From Metopolophium dirhodum (Eukaryota; Arthropoda; Insecta; Hemiptera; Aphididae), in the NCBI RefSeq assembly GCF_019925205.1, contig NC_083561.1, forward strand, positions 3,967,217 to 4,031,216: DNA of 64,000 bases. Direction: 5' to 3'. Numbering within the stretch: position 1 is the first letter of the stretch; the number at the start of each line of letters is the position of its first letter. Below are positions 34,723-47,550 of the stretch, one piece after another. The position numbers were made by a program, and so were the translations under genes. The notes beneath the pieces were generated by a model. The model was not told the DNA's origin. It worked only from the letters and a program-made list of their open reading frames with translations, and did not search any database.

Positions 34723-37578
34723 AATATTGTTATGATGTGAAAATGTTTTAAATAATTTTTTTAATAACTCTTGAGTTTTTTTAAAAAAACAATTTTGAGT
34801 ATTACAATTTCAAATGTATAGAGTACTAAAGACAAGCAAGAAACAATTATTTTAGTTTTGTAAAACTCATTTGAAGATACATTTACCTAATTAAAGCCGG
34901 TGAATGCGACAAAGGTTTATTTCGTTCACGATAAAGGCATAATGTTATATGGCTTTAACTGTACACTCTCCCGAAACCTCACTTAATTAATATAAACTTT
35001 GGATTCGGAGAAGTATGTCTATGTGAAATGCAAAATATTTCATATGATTATATAATATTTTAAGTTATAATTAGAACAGAAATCTAATTTATATCGTTTT
35101 AAATATAAAGTTTCAGGCCCGTTTATGTATTATTTTGTTTTTAAATTCAAATATAAAAAAAAATTTAGCATGCATATAAAAATTCATGTGGACAACAAAA
35201 CTAGAATGTACAGGCGACATCTAGCAATATCGTGTTTAATATAGGATACGTGAAAGAAAGTCCTTGTTGTGATGTAACGACAGTTAGGGTCCATATTCTT
35301 GGCAACGGCCGTATTATATATTATATTAGGGTCTAAGGTAGGTACTATAGAAAATGGTGATCGTAAATAGTATTTTTCTGCACGTAAGGGCACGTTTTAT
35401 GGAGTTCTATAATAATATCATATATAATATAAAAATTGACTGAGACTATAATACAGGGAGAAAAATACTGATTGATATGAAATAAATTCAGGGAACTATT
35501 TTTAGTTTTTGTGTGTATAATAATATAATAGCATAAAAATTTAATAAAATAGATTTTACTAGGTATATAAATTTAATTTATAAATCCAAAGAATCAAATA
35601 AAAACATATCGATAGGTAATCAAATTATGATATATAAAATACAAGAGAAATATCAAACAGTATGTCAATATTATATAATATATATTGTTATACGACAAAC
35701 CGAAGTATATTACATTTTATACAAACAAAATTATATTTTTAAAATAATCATATTAATATACATTTATACAAAATATTAAAAATCCAATTATACCTGGTCC
35801 TAGTGAGTACGATGTGTTTATAAAAACAAGATAAATTTAATGGCCTTGTAGCTTCCAGAGTTTTACTTGATCATCAATAAAAAAAAAAAAATACGTTTAT
35901 AAATTGTTCGCTAAAACATGATTGTAAAGAATATTTCAATTATTTTTTTCCAGAATAGAATTTATGTTTATATTTTATTTCTTTATAAGTACAAAACTAT
36001 TGTTATACAGAACTGAATAATATAAAAGTTTTTAGCAATACGAACCACACTTTACATAATGTCGGATAATCTATTATCCAGAGTGTACTTAGAAATAATA
36101 AACGACATCAGCTGTATAGTTTTACTTAGCATAAATTAATGTCCAATGTAAGTTTTAGGGAAAATATAATTAAATCATCAAATAATAATGTATTATTTGA
36201 GAACCACTACATAAATAATCAAACACGACATTGTTTATTGGCTCTTGCTTCGATATATTTTATTATAGGTACATATATAGTATGTTTAGGCCATTTATTA
36301 TTTTATTGATATCCGTGATTTATTACCACTGTGTCTTATTTATTAAGTGTTCCAAAACGGTTTACACTATTTTGTTTTTTTTTTTTTTTTTTGAACCATT
36401 GAGCATTAATAAAATCAATTAATCAATATTAAAGTGAAACACATTACTCTTTAAGTCATGTTCATATATTATACAAACAAAAAGTGTATGATAATCATTG
36501 TATATATTTTTTACTGTTAGTAATGCGAAAAAAAAAATAATATCGAAACTATATTGTACATATTTTGATCTATAGCGTTGAAGTGTACCTATAATTTATT
36601 GTATAACTATTAATGAAATATCTGTACAGGTCAATGAGATGAAACATAAAAACATATCGGCAGTATTAAAACTGACTGTTGGTAGTGAAGAATAGGTAAT
36701 GTATTAACAACAATATTATTTCTACCTAATTATGTGTTTACTGTTTAAACGCGAGATAACATGAGAATATAATACATAAGTGTATATAAATGATAAGTGA
36801 GATATGTGTTTATTTTTTTTTTTATAAAATTACTGGATATACCGATCTGAGAAAATTATACACGAAATAAGACTCAAATACGCAATGGACTATTTTGATT
36901 CATGCATTTTAGGTAAATTATTAAATATTAGGAATATTTTTTTTTAAATATAAGAAAAAAAGTTTTAGTTGAGAGTAAGTAAGAGTAGTAAGAGTAAAAT
37001 TTAAAATAATCAATACTTTTTACAACGCAGTAGAATACAGTATATATATATTTTCTGTCCCAAGCCTTCGAAAACATAAGCATATGAATGATGACGGAGT
37101 GCAAAACGAATGTGGCATATCAACGGTATATATTATTATGCGTATCTACTTATAAAATACCATATTATATATATTTTTTTTTTACTTTATTCTTTGGAGC
37201 GTATCATATTATCCATAATTGATATTAATATATTTTCCATGACGAACAATTCACATCTTTGATATAAAACGAACTAATTTTAATTAATTTAAGCCACACG
37301 CAACTATTATATGTAATTAGCATACCGCAAAGTAGAGAATTCTATTACCTTAATTTGTAATTAAAACATCCGGATCGAAGGCGGTGGATAACAAGGGTTA
37401 GTACACCAATTTTAACTCTCTTGAATTCCTAAAAGGAAGTTGAAAGGATATGTTCGGGAAATCAGTTCATTTATAAACAGGAAAAAAGAGTTTTTTTGAC
37501 ACCACCGAAATGGATCGGAGATAAACGAAATGGCCTTTTATATAGTACGTCCTTTACTTACCCGTTCCTCCCTTTCTT

Positions 37579-37613
37579 CTTCTCTCTCTCTCTCTGTCTC
37601 TCTCTCTCTCTCT
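37579..37613. repeat. (CT)n microsatellite
   Basis: A CT-rich run with one interrupting G. On the minus strand it follows the candidate exon 37612-37707. Confidence 0.85.
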
Positions 37614-37707
37614 ATCCACCTCGCCCATCTATATGGCTCGCATTCCTATATTCCCCTATCCACGCCCTCGAGGTCACTGGAATCTTGACGGATTCGTTGT
37701 TGTAGGT
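37612..37707 (-). CDS. Candidate exon after the zinc-finger exon
   Basis: On the minus strand a strong acceptor (a pyrimidine-rich run, TTTTTCTTCCAG) ends at 37708. In the phase set by the previous donor the frame reads 31 codons, starting TYNNESVKIPV and ending at TAG (37612-37614). It has no CxxC pair, so it does not complete the zinc finger. Another phase gives LQQRIRQDSSDLEGVDRGI. It may be an alternative terminal exon or a false site. Confidence 0.2.
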   Translation of the reverse strand, partial: TYNNESVKIPVTSRAWIGEYRNASHIDGRGG

Positions 37708-37959
37708 CTGGAAGAAAAACAGCGCGCAGCTAGGGAAGCAATCGGACAGCCGCGGTGTCGGTGGTTCTAGATTGACCGCGTAATGGATGGGAACCGACTG
37801 TTTTGCAATTGATGGGTTCCCTCTGACCAATGTCCCCTGCCCACCCGAGGTTTTCGGGATAAAAATCTACGACCATTTTTTCTACCCTGCCCGTACGCAC
37901 AATCGCGTAAGTATACGCGATTATGTACACAGTTATAAATACAGCTAGCACGCGTTTAC

Positions 37960-38122
37960 CTCGTCTTCGCCGACCTTCGTGTACGAGGTTGCGCAGTCCT
38001 CGCACACCTTGAACTTGCACCCGAAGCACACGCGCGAGTAGTCGCCTTCTTTGAAGCTTTTCAAACAAACGCGACAGCCACCAGACCGGCACGCTGGTTG
38101 TTTGGCCATCTCCGGTTTGGAT
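37960..38122 (-). CDS. Internal exon with RIM/Fife-type zinc finger
   Basis: A 163-bp minus-strand exon between an acceptor (TTTCAG, with AG at 38123-38124) and a donor (GAG|GTAAAC, with GT at 37958-37959). It reads SKPEMAKQPACRSGG, then three CxxC pairs: CRVC, CFGC and CEDC, spaced 12 and 4 residues. This matches the first three pairs of the FYVE-like zinc finger of RIM, piccolo and Fife active-zone proteins, which bind Rab3/Munc13-type partners at presynaptic terminals. The fourth pair should come from the next exon, which I did not find. The frame stays open to the acceptor upstream of the ATG (38109), so it is probably internal and not the first coding exon. Codon use is GC-rich, unlike the surroundings. 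Which of these paralogues it is cannot be decided here. Confidence 0.65.
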
Positions 38123-40139
38123 CTGAAACGTGAAGTACGCAGACGTTAATAAATCATAATAATAATATATATGTACGCGAGTATAATAATCATACGAGTA
38201 TATTATAAAACTCGTATTATTTCTGGTTCGTATCGGTAAAACAAAATAATAAATACTCAATTAACAAAAGATGACTAAAAATCGTTAAACATTGATTCGT
38301 TACATAATATGTTGTTTACAATCTAATATTAATTACGAGTGGGTACTTAATACTTATGTTATATTATAAACTTGTGAGGACGTTCATATTATATGCTTTG
38401 ATATAAGTTCATAACAACTGTCGGCTCATTATGATTATTATTATTTATCGTGAATATGCAGTGTACTGCGTACCTAATTCAATAAACATATTAAAATAAA
38501 ATAATAATTTCATTAATTTGAAATATAGAAATAAGTGCAGTAAAATATATTTTGGTAAGACAATTATGATCTTATGATGGAGTATAAAATTAACGATATG
38601 CAATACTGCATAGGTAATGTCTTTCATCGTGCATAAATAATTAATTTCATTGGTATTTAAAAAAAAAAATCAGTGAAAACTTTATTTTAATTTTTTTTCA
38701 ATCATTAATTACCTTTAATCAATTTTAGAGTATATTATTAAAGATACGATTACATTTACCTAAATCTAACCATGGTATACGTCGTGTGTACACTTTTACA
38801 TATGATAATTATTTTATGTCAACCCTAAAAACATAAACTTCTAGTAAAAGGAAACCCCAAAAGAGTATAACCATATATTTACATAGGTACCGACTTAATC
38901 ACCCTTTCCATTAAATAATGTGTTTAAGTAATGGGTACATCTTCTCTCTCTCTCTATTTTTTTTTTACATAATTTAAATGCGTGTCACTCTTGTACCCAT
39001 AATTGCCACCTTGTCATGATATAAATTAGTAACATTTTTTTTTTAAAGAAAAGGAGAATTTCCTATTGAGGTTTGGAACAGTGACACAATTCCTTTGAAA
39101 TTATGAAAACTATTAAATCACAAAAACAATGAATAGTATTACAAAATCATAATTGTTGAGATATATATCAAATTTGATGGTAAATGTTTTCAAAAAATAA
39201 TACAATAATTCTACAGCGTGTGTAAGTAAATGTTTAAACTATTTAACCATTTAGTTGTAAAATACAGAAAGTATTAGATTTGTCCCTGGGACAAAATTGT
39301 AACTTGTAACTTACAACTATATATTAATTTCACGCGATTGAAATAGTCTAAACAATTACATAAACAATTATTCTTATGAGGTTTAATTTCATTTTAGTTT
39401 TTTAACTCTGTTACAATTATGTCAAGTTGTCATTCTAAAATTCATGAAATCCTACTGATTATGTTGGCCATTGTTTTAATGGTTGTATTAAAGTTGTTTT
39501 TATTTTTATTTTTAAATACAATTGCTTAAGCAAATATTAAATGCTAATTACATTTTATTTCATTTTATAACATAAAATATCATAACAGATAACTAGTAGA
39601 AAATATTTCATATTTAATTAGATATAGTTTGTTAAAACAAATCAGATTTATAATTCCGTCCCAACATCCATTTACAATGCACATTATAGACATATTTTTT
39701 TGTAAATAATTATATATTTGATATATATTATCGTGTTTAAAGCCAGGGATAGTATTTTAATATTTAATATTATTATTTTTTACGTTTACAGGCTTTGAAC
39801 TTAAGTCTTTAACAAAACTATGAATTCTGTCTGAAATTGTTTTCGTTTGAGGTTTGTGGCTATATACATTGGTAATTGCGTGGGAATAGTTGAAGCTTAG
39901 CTGAAATTCAAGCTCATGGTATTTTTATTCGGGCCACTACCTATAACAATTATATTTATTAGTCTCTTGAATAAATGAAGAGAATAACCAATTTTAAATT
40001 ATCAGTGGTGTATGTGCATATGACGTGATAAATAATTAATTGTTATCAGGACGAATGCGAGTGAAAAGAATTCAGACGATTGTAAATTATGATAAGAAAA
40101 TATTATATCTATTATGCGAATAATAATAAAATAGACTGG
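38123..40139. other. AT-rich stretch upstream of the zinc-finger exon
   Basis: No gene is seen. If the exon is real this should be intron of the same minus-strand gene. A short CT tract (38943-38955) and T-runs are present. Confidence 0.5.
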
Positions 40140-40423
40140 GAGACGGAGTGGCCGAGCGGACTAAGGCGTCGGTTGTGACACACACCGGCGCTGGTTCAAG
40201 CCTCGGTCTACGGGTGGCATTTTTCTTCTTCGGGTAAGTCACGGTGTCCGGAGAACAAGTGCCGCCATTCCCCACCCGGGCATGGCAGATATACCTACGG
40301 GTGCCCACTTGAAAATCTGCCAAAACTACACACACGCGTTTACATCTACTGTTCCCTCTCCCACAGTATAAAAACCACCCAATGGCCTAAGTTTCCGCGG
40401 GTTAACTAATACAAAAAAAAAAA
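40140..40423 (+). mobile_element. SINE derived from a class II tRNA (Ser/Leu-like)
   Basis: The head resembles a tRNA with RNA polymerase III boxes: A box TGGCCGAGCGG (40149-40159) and B box GGTTCAAGCCT (40193-40203). After the tRNA-like part come about 200 bases of unrelated body and an A-tail (40413-40423). TGGCCGAGCGG with a long variable arm is typical of tRNA-Ser or tRNA-Leu. The anticodon arm is degraded and there is no complete acceptor stem, so it is not a working tRNA. No clear target duplication is seen. Confidence 0.75.
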
Positions 40424-41210
40424 TTTATAACAGACGACAAGATTAGTTTTGTTTACGTCGGAGTAATTTAGGTCAGTTCAAACGGTTATTTTCAAGATGT
40501 ATTGATATCACGAGATTTATATTGGCGTGGTCATAATAATGTTCATTGGAGATTTAGTGTGAAATAACTACTGACAAAATTTATTTTTATTTTTTTATTA
40601 TTGATCCAAATAACATTGGAATCTATAATGACTATTAGTTTAAACTTTAAAAGTCTTATTTGCACAGCTATATTCTAGTATTTACAGTATAATGCTCAAC
40701 TTAAATTAAGTTGTATGATTCTGTTTATTTTGAGAAGTCTATGATAATCATGTTTCATAGTAGGTATGGTTGTAGTGCTGCTCTCCTACCTGTTGAGATA
40801 AGTGATGTTTGATTCTCATATCTTTATTCTTTATATTTTTGGAATTATATTATGATATTATGCTTAACCGTGTGTAATCCACTTCACATTCATGATTCAC
40901 ATAGGGTGGATGATTGTTGGCCATAAGATGATTGTGGATTGTGAACGATAGCCAAGTTCGTAAGTGATTTATAATAGTTTCATTTTCTCTTTTTAGCCTT
41001 GAGTTTGGCAATATTTGAATGTTGTTTTCTCGTTGCATTTAATTGTGCACTTCAGTTGATCCAATGACTTTATCATTTGAGTTTTAGAAGTTGTATATTT
41101 TGTTTCTTTTGTCCGCATGATATATATTAATGTTTAGGAGTTTTAGTAGAGGTGGCCTTTTTGGACGGTTCTTGATTAGATTGTTCGTATCCATTAATTC
41201 CACTGATACC
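40424..41210. other. AT-rich spacer
   Basis: Nothing gene-like was recognised between the SINE and the MITE. Confidence 0.5.
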
Positions 41211-41216
41211 TATATA

Positions 41217-41566
41217 CAAGGTGTCCCGCGAGAATTTATCTATTGCAATATCTCCTTTGATAAGAAATTTATCATAAATCTGTTTTTTTTATTAGACTCA
41301 AAGAGACAAGGACTACGCAAATATGTTTTATTTAATTTTTTGGTAAAAAAGTTTAAAATTTTTTTTTTATTTTTAAACGATTGAAGATAGCCACTTTATA
41401 GAGTTTAATTTTGTGAACATTTTGACTTTTTGACATTTTATTTTCATTAATCTCATTATTTTTATTTATTTTTTTAGTTAATAGGTAAAACGGCAAAAAA
41501 CTGGTTTTTGTCCGGGTGGCGAGTACCCCTCTACGGCTAATGGATATTTCCTCACGGGACACCCTG
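41217..41566. mobile_element. 350-bp MITE with TATATA flanks
   Basis: The ends CAAGGTGTCCCGCGAG (41217-41232) and CTCACGGGACACCCTG (41551-41566) are inverted repeats matching at 14 of 16 positions. Both sides are flanked by TATATA (41211-41216 and 41567-41572), compatible with a TA or longer target duplication as in Tc1/mariner-type elements. The interior is AT-rich and non-coding. Confidence 0.7.
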
Positions 41567-41572
41567 TATATA

Positions 41573-44500
41573 CATCGCGAAGATTGTGTGTGTTTTTTTG
41601 GATTGGATTTGATACATCTGTTGGATTTGTTGTGAGACTGAATCGACGAGTATTAGATACTTAATCGGCGCTATGTGTTTTTCTTTCTTTGTAATTATGT
41701 ATTTCACTGTTTTATGTAATTGTATGATGCAAGTGTTCAAAAATGTAACATGATACTATGCGTGATATGTATGTATATCGATTTCAATATTGTACCTACT
41801 TATACCGTACATAATAAAATGTATTATGTGCGTATATTGTATTCACGACATATAAAATATTAATTTCAGAGCGAACAATATTTTGTTGTGTGGTAGGTAA
41901 TACCGTTTGTATTATTATACAGATCACATGCAAATTGAACATATACTTAATGAATAACCAAGCGTGTATAAATTACATAATATAATATTAATAATGAACT
42001 GTCAGATTTAATTAACATTGTGAGCCGAATAAAAACATTATATTACACTTACACAGTTGTTTATTAAATATGATCATGCCACTTTAAAGGAATGGAGCGC
42101 ACAGATGGTGTACAATTAGGCGAGTACGTTACATTTAATTAATTGAACACATGTTTTCTATTTATTATTCGATATTTATAATCCAACCATACACGAATAA
42201 TAATAATAATGATGAAAATAATAATGGTTCGTAAACTTCAGCACATTTTTAATTCGCTATTTATACCGATGTTTAATAATTAAAAATCTTTTTCCGATCG
42301 ATATATCCACCCTACGACGATGATAATAAAGTAGCAGCAGTTGGTCATTATGCTTATTCGTTATATTTCTCCGATTATATTATGTATACGAATGTCGAAT
42401 CTAAAGAAACGAAATCGCATGTCAGCGGTCATTGTTACTAATGTACGGATTCAATTTCATAAAACTAGAAGCAGCTTATTAATAAAACGAAGTATTATAC
42501 TATAGACATAATATGACAAAAAAAAGGTCGATTCGTCTTTATTGAAACCCATTCTCAGTGGGTACATTATTTTATGAGAGAAATACTGATTACGTAGTAT
42601 AATTGATGATCCCGCACGTCAAAACTCAAAATATTATTCATACTTTACTGATATAATACGTATATAGATATAATATTCATGATAAGTATTTCCGTTAATA
42701 TGATAATAAGAATGTGACTAGGAATATTTTATGAAATTCAGAATTAAATTAACGCGAATAACTCAAGAGCATAATATCGCTTTTTAAATAAAGCCGGTGG
42801 TATTTGGATACAGCCACACGAGGTGAAACAAAAACAAAAATATAGTACCTATATTTACCATTTCGTGATACATCGATAAATATTGTCAATTCCAATCAAA
42901 GACGAAGAGTATTCACCATTAAAAAAAAGCACTGTATAATATGGCGCAGTCGTACTCCGTCGATACAATAAAAATCTAGGTGTATCACTTTGTTCATTTT
43001 GTAGGCAGTACTTGTGGGTATTTTCAGGTGTCCAATTATTTAAGTGTATATTAGCTGAAAATAGTAAAATACCCACAAAGTACTGCCCACGACTACCGTT
43101 GGATGGCAGCCGAACATAATGTGAAACTTCCAATAGGTTATGGTTACTGACTACTGTAGTGTGCTGTATGTAGAAGTGAGGGCATATAATGTCAATGGTA
43201 AAAAATAAATAAAATAATTGTGTTCAAACTAAAAGTGTACTAACGTGCTCTTTGGACAATCATTAATACTGTTAAACTTTTTTTGTGCTTACCTAGCATC
43301 ATAGTAATAAAACACATACATATAATATTACAATATAATACAAGAAAAATAATAAATATTATGCACATTTATGGGTAAAAAACAGACCACCGTCGTTAGT
43401 AAAATCATAAATCAATAACATTTAAACATATAACAACGTAACCGTTAATATTAAAATCGAAATATGAAAAGTGTACTGAATACAAACCAAAAAAAAAAAA
43501 AAAAAAACATTTTTACAATAGTGTATTAAATAAGAATTAACAAATCACTTTTTACGTGAAATGCTTTCACCGACGTAGATTGATGAAAGATTCTTAAGCC
43601 AAACACGAATGTAATTATATTATCTTACATTGAAATGTTTGAATAATAAAAAAGAAAAAAATCATTATAATATTATCTCTTTTGGCGTTATGGTGATTTG
43701 CAGCAAAAGGGGAGAAAAACGGAAATAAATTATTCATACAACCAACAACCCTGGGGATATAATATATACATACACTATTCCGAGTAATGTCTAAACACTT
43801 TTCGACGTTTCTTTGAAAATCAAAGCGGTTTTCAATAAAATAAATTTTCTTTTGAACTAAATTGTATTATTACGTAGGTAATAATATGCGCGCGCGTCAC
43901 TGTAAAATGCACTATAGCTAGGTAGACGTACACCGTCGATACTCGTAAATTCAATGACTTACCGGAGGATGTACTTTCATAAAGTGTATGCCATCCGATT
44001 TGTGCATGGTTAAACGCATACAAAACATTATAATATAATAGTATATCGTCTACTATATACGATTTTCCGTGACATTATTTTAATAACCGACACATTTTAT
44101 GGGTCGTCCCTTGCAAAAAAAAAAAATTCAGAGGCACAAAACACATTATTTATTATATTGATGGTTAACAATATCTGGACACCACACTGGCGTACCTACA
44201 CCTTTTTGTGGACATGTTGGGTCCCAAAAAAGGGCCCAGCATGATTTTAAAGTGATGTGTTTAGTATCAATTACGTCCCTATCGTTAAAAAGCAATGAAA
44301 TAAAAATAAATAATCAATAATTGAATAATCATTTAATTAATAAAAATAATATTAGTTAAATGTCACAAATAAACAATTACAGTTTGCAATTCAATATTTT
44401 ACCATTATTAAAACAATATAACACTTTTGTTTTTTTGATTGCCTTATTGCATACTACATCAAACCATTAATTCAGTAGGTAACTTTCATCCAAAATACAA

Positions 44501-45124
44501 AACCCAAATAACCGGTGACATAATTATAGTGAACAAAATTTGTTATTTGGGACTCAACTAGTTGGTCCCTCCGATCATGACATCGTGGAAAATTTTTGAT
44601 AGGTGCCGGTATATTGATATAGTTTTAGAATTATCATACATAGAATTAAAAGTTAAATCTTTGAAAGTTAGTTTACTTGATGTACAATTTATTGATATCC
44701 AACTAAGAAACACAACTTTTCTTAGGAATTGGAAACAAATTTGATCTGCGAAGCAACTTAAATTGAATACAGAGAACCCTGTAGAGTTAAACAACTAGGA
44801 TACCAACCAAGGTATGATAAATTAAATAGAAAATGATTTCAGCTTCCAATGAGTATAAGAAAGTGCGAATCGTGTTATTTTTTTCATACTCCGTAATAAA
44901 ATCGATAATATTTAGATACGATGTTGATATAGTGAAATTTACGATATTTCTTGATACATTTTAACGTTAAAGGCTTTTTTAAATTATATCGTAGACTATC
45001 ATGATTGTTTATTACAGAGATCATGATGATAAACTCTGATTTTTATTATAATATCATGACTCATCTATATTTCTTGCAAGTTTCAACTGAACTAAACGAA
45101 TTATGATAAAACTTATATTAAAAA
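41573..45124. other. AT-rich stretch
   Basis: No gene is seen. A hAT-like fragment, CACTGGCGTACCTACACC, lies near 44185 and is followed by GGGTCCCAAAAAAGGGCCC. A poly-A run lies at 43490-43507. Confidence 0.5.
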
Positions 45125-45537
45125 GACGCTACACAGATATTTGTTATCTCCGTCTTACATGTGCGTAACATACCAAATTTACGCTTAGTGGATCACGTTT
45201 AGCTCCGTTAGTTTAAAATTTTCAGTGAATCGACCTATTATGAAACTTGATGGTAAGAACATTATCTGTGTTTGTATGTGAATTTTTTACTATTGTTGGC
45301 AAGTTATGCGTACTTATATAATATAGCGTAAATTACAAATGCTAATAACTCACTTAAAAATTGAACCATCGTAAAAATTCCACATAAAAAAACAGATAGT
45401 GTTCATACCATCAAGTTTCATAGTAGGTCGATTCACTAAAATGTTTAAACTAACGGAGCTAAACGCGATCTGCTGAGCGTAAAATTTCTATGTTACGCAC
45501 TTGTAAGACGAAGACAACAAATGTCCGTGTTATGTCC
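45125..45537. mobile_element. Foldback element, arms about 165 bp
   Basis: The arms 45125-45288 and 45371-45537 are inverted copies, with about 80 bp between. Shared blocks include TTTAGCTCCGTTAGTTTAAA, ATGAAACTTGATGGTA and GTGCGTAACAT. Directly outside the right arm is the palindrome CTCTTAAGAG. A partial relative at 57171-57261 shares the outer half of the right arm and CCTCTTAAGAG. Non-coding. Confidence 0.75.
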
Positions 45538-45849
45538 TCTTAAGAGGGCTCCAGTCGATGAAAAAAAGTGACATTTAGACTGAAAAGCCAGACAAAACTG
45601 GAGAAATTTAGTTTAACGGATTTTAATTTTGAAAACGAAATATTATTGATTTACTAGTCTACTAGGTTTGACCTAGTTAACCTGCGTTTTTTGATAAAAA
45701 ATGCATGTGTCAATTAAAATGTAATAACAAATTATGAGTTTAAACTTTGCGCCCCTCTATGATTAGCGCCAGGATCACAGATCACCCCCCTCCCCCACCT
45801 AGTTCCGGTACTGCATATCAAATAATATAAATATAAAAATTTCATATTT

Positions 45850-47550
45850 TAGATTCTGAGCGGAGCGATACAATGATGTGTGTGTGTGTTTTTTTTATGT
45901 GCCTGTCATCACGGACCACGGTTAGGGGCAGTGAAACTTCTTCGATTTTCATCAGCAGTATCTTGTTTGATGGAAAAGTGAATGTAGTTGGTGCATTATT
46001 TGAGAGGTCAACATTTTGAATTCCCAATAGTTATCAATAGCACCGGGAAAAACAACATAGAAATGAAGGAAAAACGGGAATTTTTACGCAAAATAACGGT
46101 TTTGGTTTTTGGTATATATACATACAATTTCCACTGGTTGTTTATATTCGCATAATCTATACAAGACAACATTTTCAAAATATTTTGATTTGTTTTGAAC
46201 TGTTTAGGGGCATTTTCAGTTTCCAATTTTATTAGTCTTTTTTTTCTATGAATTTCAATAAAACTTTATTTGTTTGGTAAAAAAAGCTTGAAAATGTAAT
46301 ACAAGGCTCATACTATAATGTTACAGTGATATTTAAAAAATATTAAAAATCCTTAGTCACAGTTTTTTTTTATAAGCATTCAAGTTTTTTCCTTATTTTG
46401 TCAAGATTTGAACTTGAATGCTTATAAAAAAAAACTGTGACTAAGGATTTTTAGTATTTTTTTAAATATCACTGTAACAATATAGTAGGAGCCTTGTATT
46501 AAATTGTCAAGCTTTTTCACCAAACAAATACAATTTTATTGACAAAATAAGGAAAAACCATGAAAATTAGCAAACCGTTTTAAGTTGAATTCTATAATAT
46601 TTTTATTTTTGAATATAAGATTTGAAAATGTAATAGGTACACTAGGTACAGGATTCCTCATAAGTTTGTCTACATATATAAAAAAAAACTCTAAAAACAA
46701 GTCGAATAAAATTTTTATAAGCGTTTGAAGTTCATAATATTATTACAACATTGGATATTCACTCGATTTCTCATGTAGCGATTTTCTTATTTCCTTGTAA
46801 TTCAAAAACAAATAACTGTAGACACTTGAGATTTATATCATGTTTATTTTATCAATTCCTATATTTGATAAAATTTTCAAAATATTTTGGCTGGTTTTTA
46901 ACTGTTAACGGACAATTTCATATTTCAATTTTATTAGTTATTAAAATTGTATTTATTGGGCCAAAAAGCATAAAAATGTAATACAAGTCTTCCCTTATTT
47001 TGTTTAAATAGCAGTTGAAAAATATTAAAAATACATAGGCACAATTTTTTGTTAAAGCATTTAAAGTTCGATTTTTGACAACATTTATCAAACTTAAAAT
47101 TTAAAAATGATTTTACAGTTAAAAATGTATAAAATTTTAAACTTTTATAGCTAAGGTTTGAAAACTTATAACAAGATTCCACGTAAGTATCGCTTATTCT
47201 GTAACCAAAAAATCTCAAAAATATAAAAACGCAGATTTTTTTTATAGTTATTTTATGTTCAAATTTTAAGGAAATTACATATTAAATACTAAGAATATTG
47301 GTTTCAGTTATTTTGTCGAATTTTATAATATTAATTCAACTTACCGTCTACCGTACTAAAAATAAAACGTAATAACAATATAAATATGATATAAAATATC
47401 CACACTTACGAGCCATCACCTCACCGCTCAATCGTTTTTCGTATACAATGATTTTATATCATTGAATTCAAATTTAATACCATCTATTATACAGTGACTA
47501 ACTTGTAACCTACTGTACAGCAGAGCGACATCCACTTACGCACCTTTTTT
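45850..47550 (-). repeat. Dispersed repeat family, copy C (longest, minus strand)
   Basis: It begins on the plus strand with AGATTCTGAGCGGAGCGAT and ends with CTGTACAGCAGAGCGACATC near 47533, the mirror of copies A, B and D. Near the distal end CGCTCAATCGTTTTTC corresponds to the inner inverted repeat, and ACAATGATTTTATATCATTG to the conserved palindrome. The interior carries several related units and a strong hairpin (46258-46542). Confidence 0.75.
46258..46542. repeat. Hairpin with arms of about 130 bp inside copy C
   Basis: Arm 46258-46386 pairs with 46411-46542 around a loop of about 24 bases. AATCCTTAGTCACAGTTTTT and its complement, and AAGCATTCAAGTT with AACTTGAATGCTT, are the clearest matches. 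Copy B carries the same units as direct repeats, so here one unit has been inverted. Confidence 0.8.

Larger units (their letters stand above)
25931..37611. other. Long AT-rich stretch, probably intron or intergenic
   Basis: I see no supported exon in 11.7 kb. It contains microsatellites (listed), a 15-G run (29852-29866), TA tracts (30320-30343, 31749-31766, 31832-31851), a TTA-type tract (31890-31910), a CA tract (31527-31549), a hAT-like end (28862-28905) and a mariner-like MITE remnant near 34495-34722. A minus frame at 31519-31731 has a plausible 50-codon stretch but no recognised domain. If the zinc-finger exon at 37960 belongs to a large gene, this may be one of its introns. Confidence 0.5.

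Noticed and set aside
40145..40230. tRNA gene
   Set aside because: A and B boxes are present but the acceptor stem and anticodon arm are not intact, and a body with an A-tail follows, which indicates a SINE.
45847..46020. 61-codon minus frame (45842-46027)
   Set aside because: It lies in the conserved end of the dispersed repeat, is not maintained as a frame in the other copies on reading, and has no domain.
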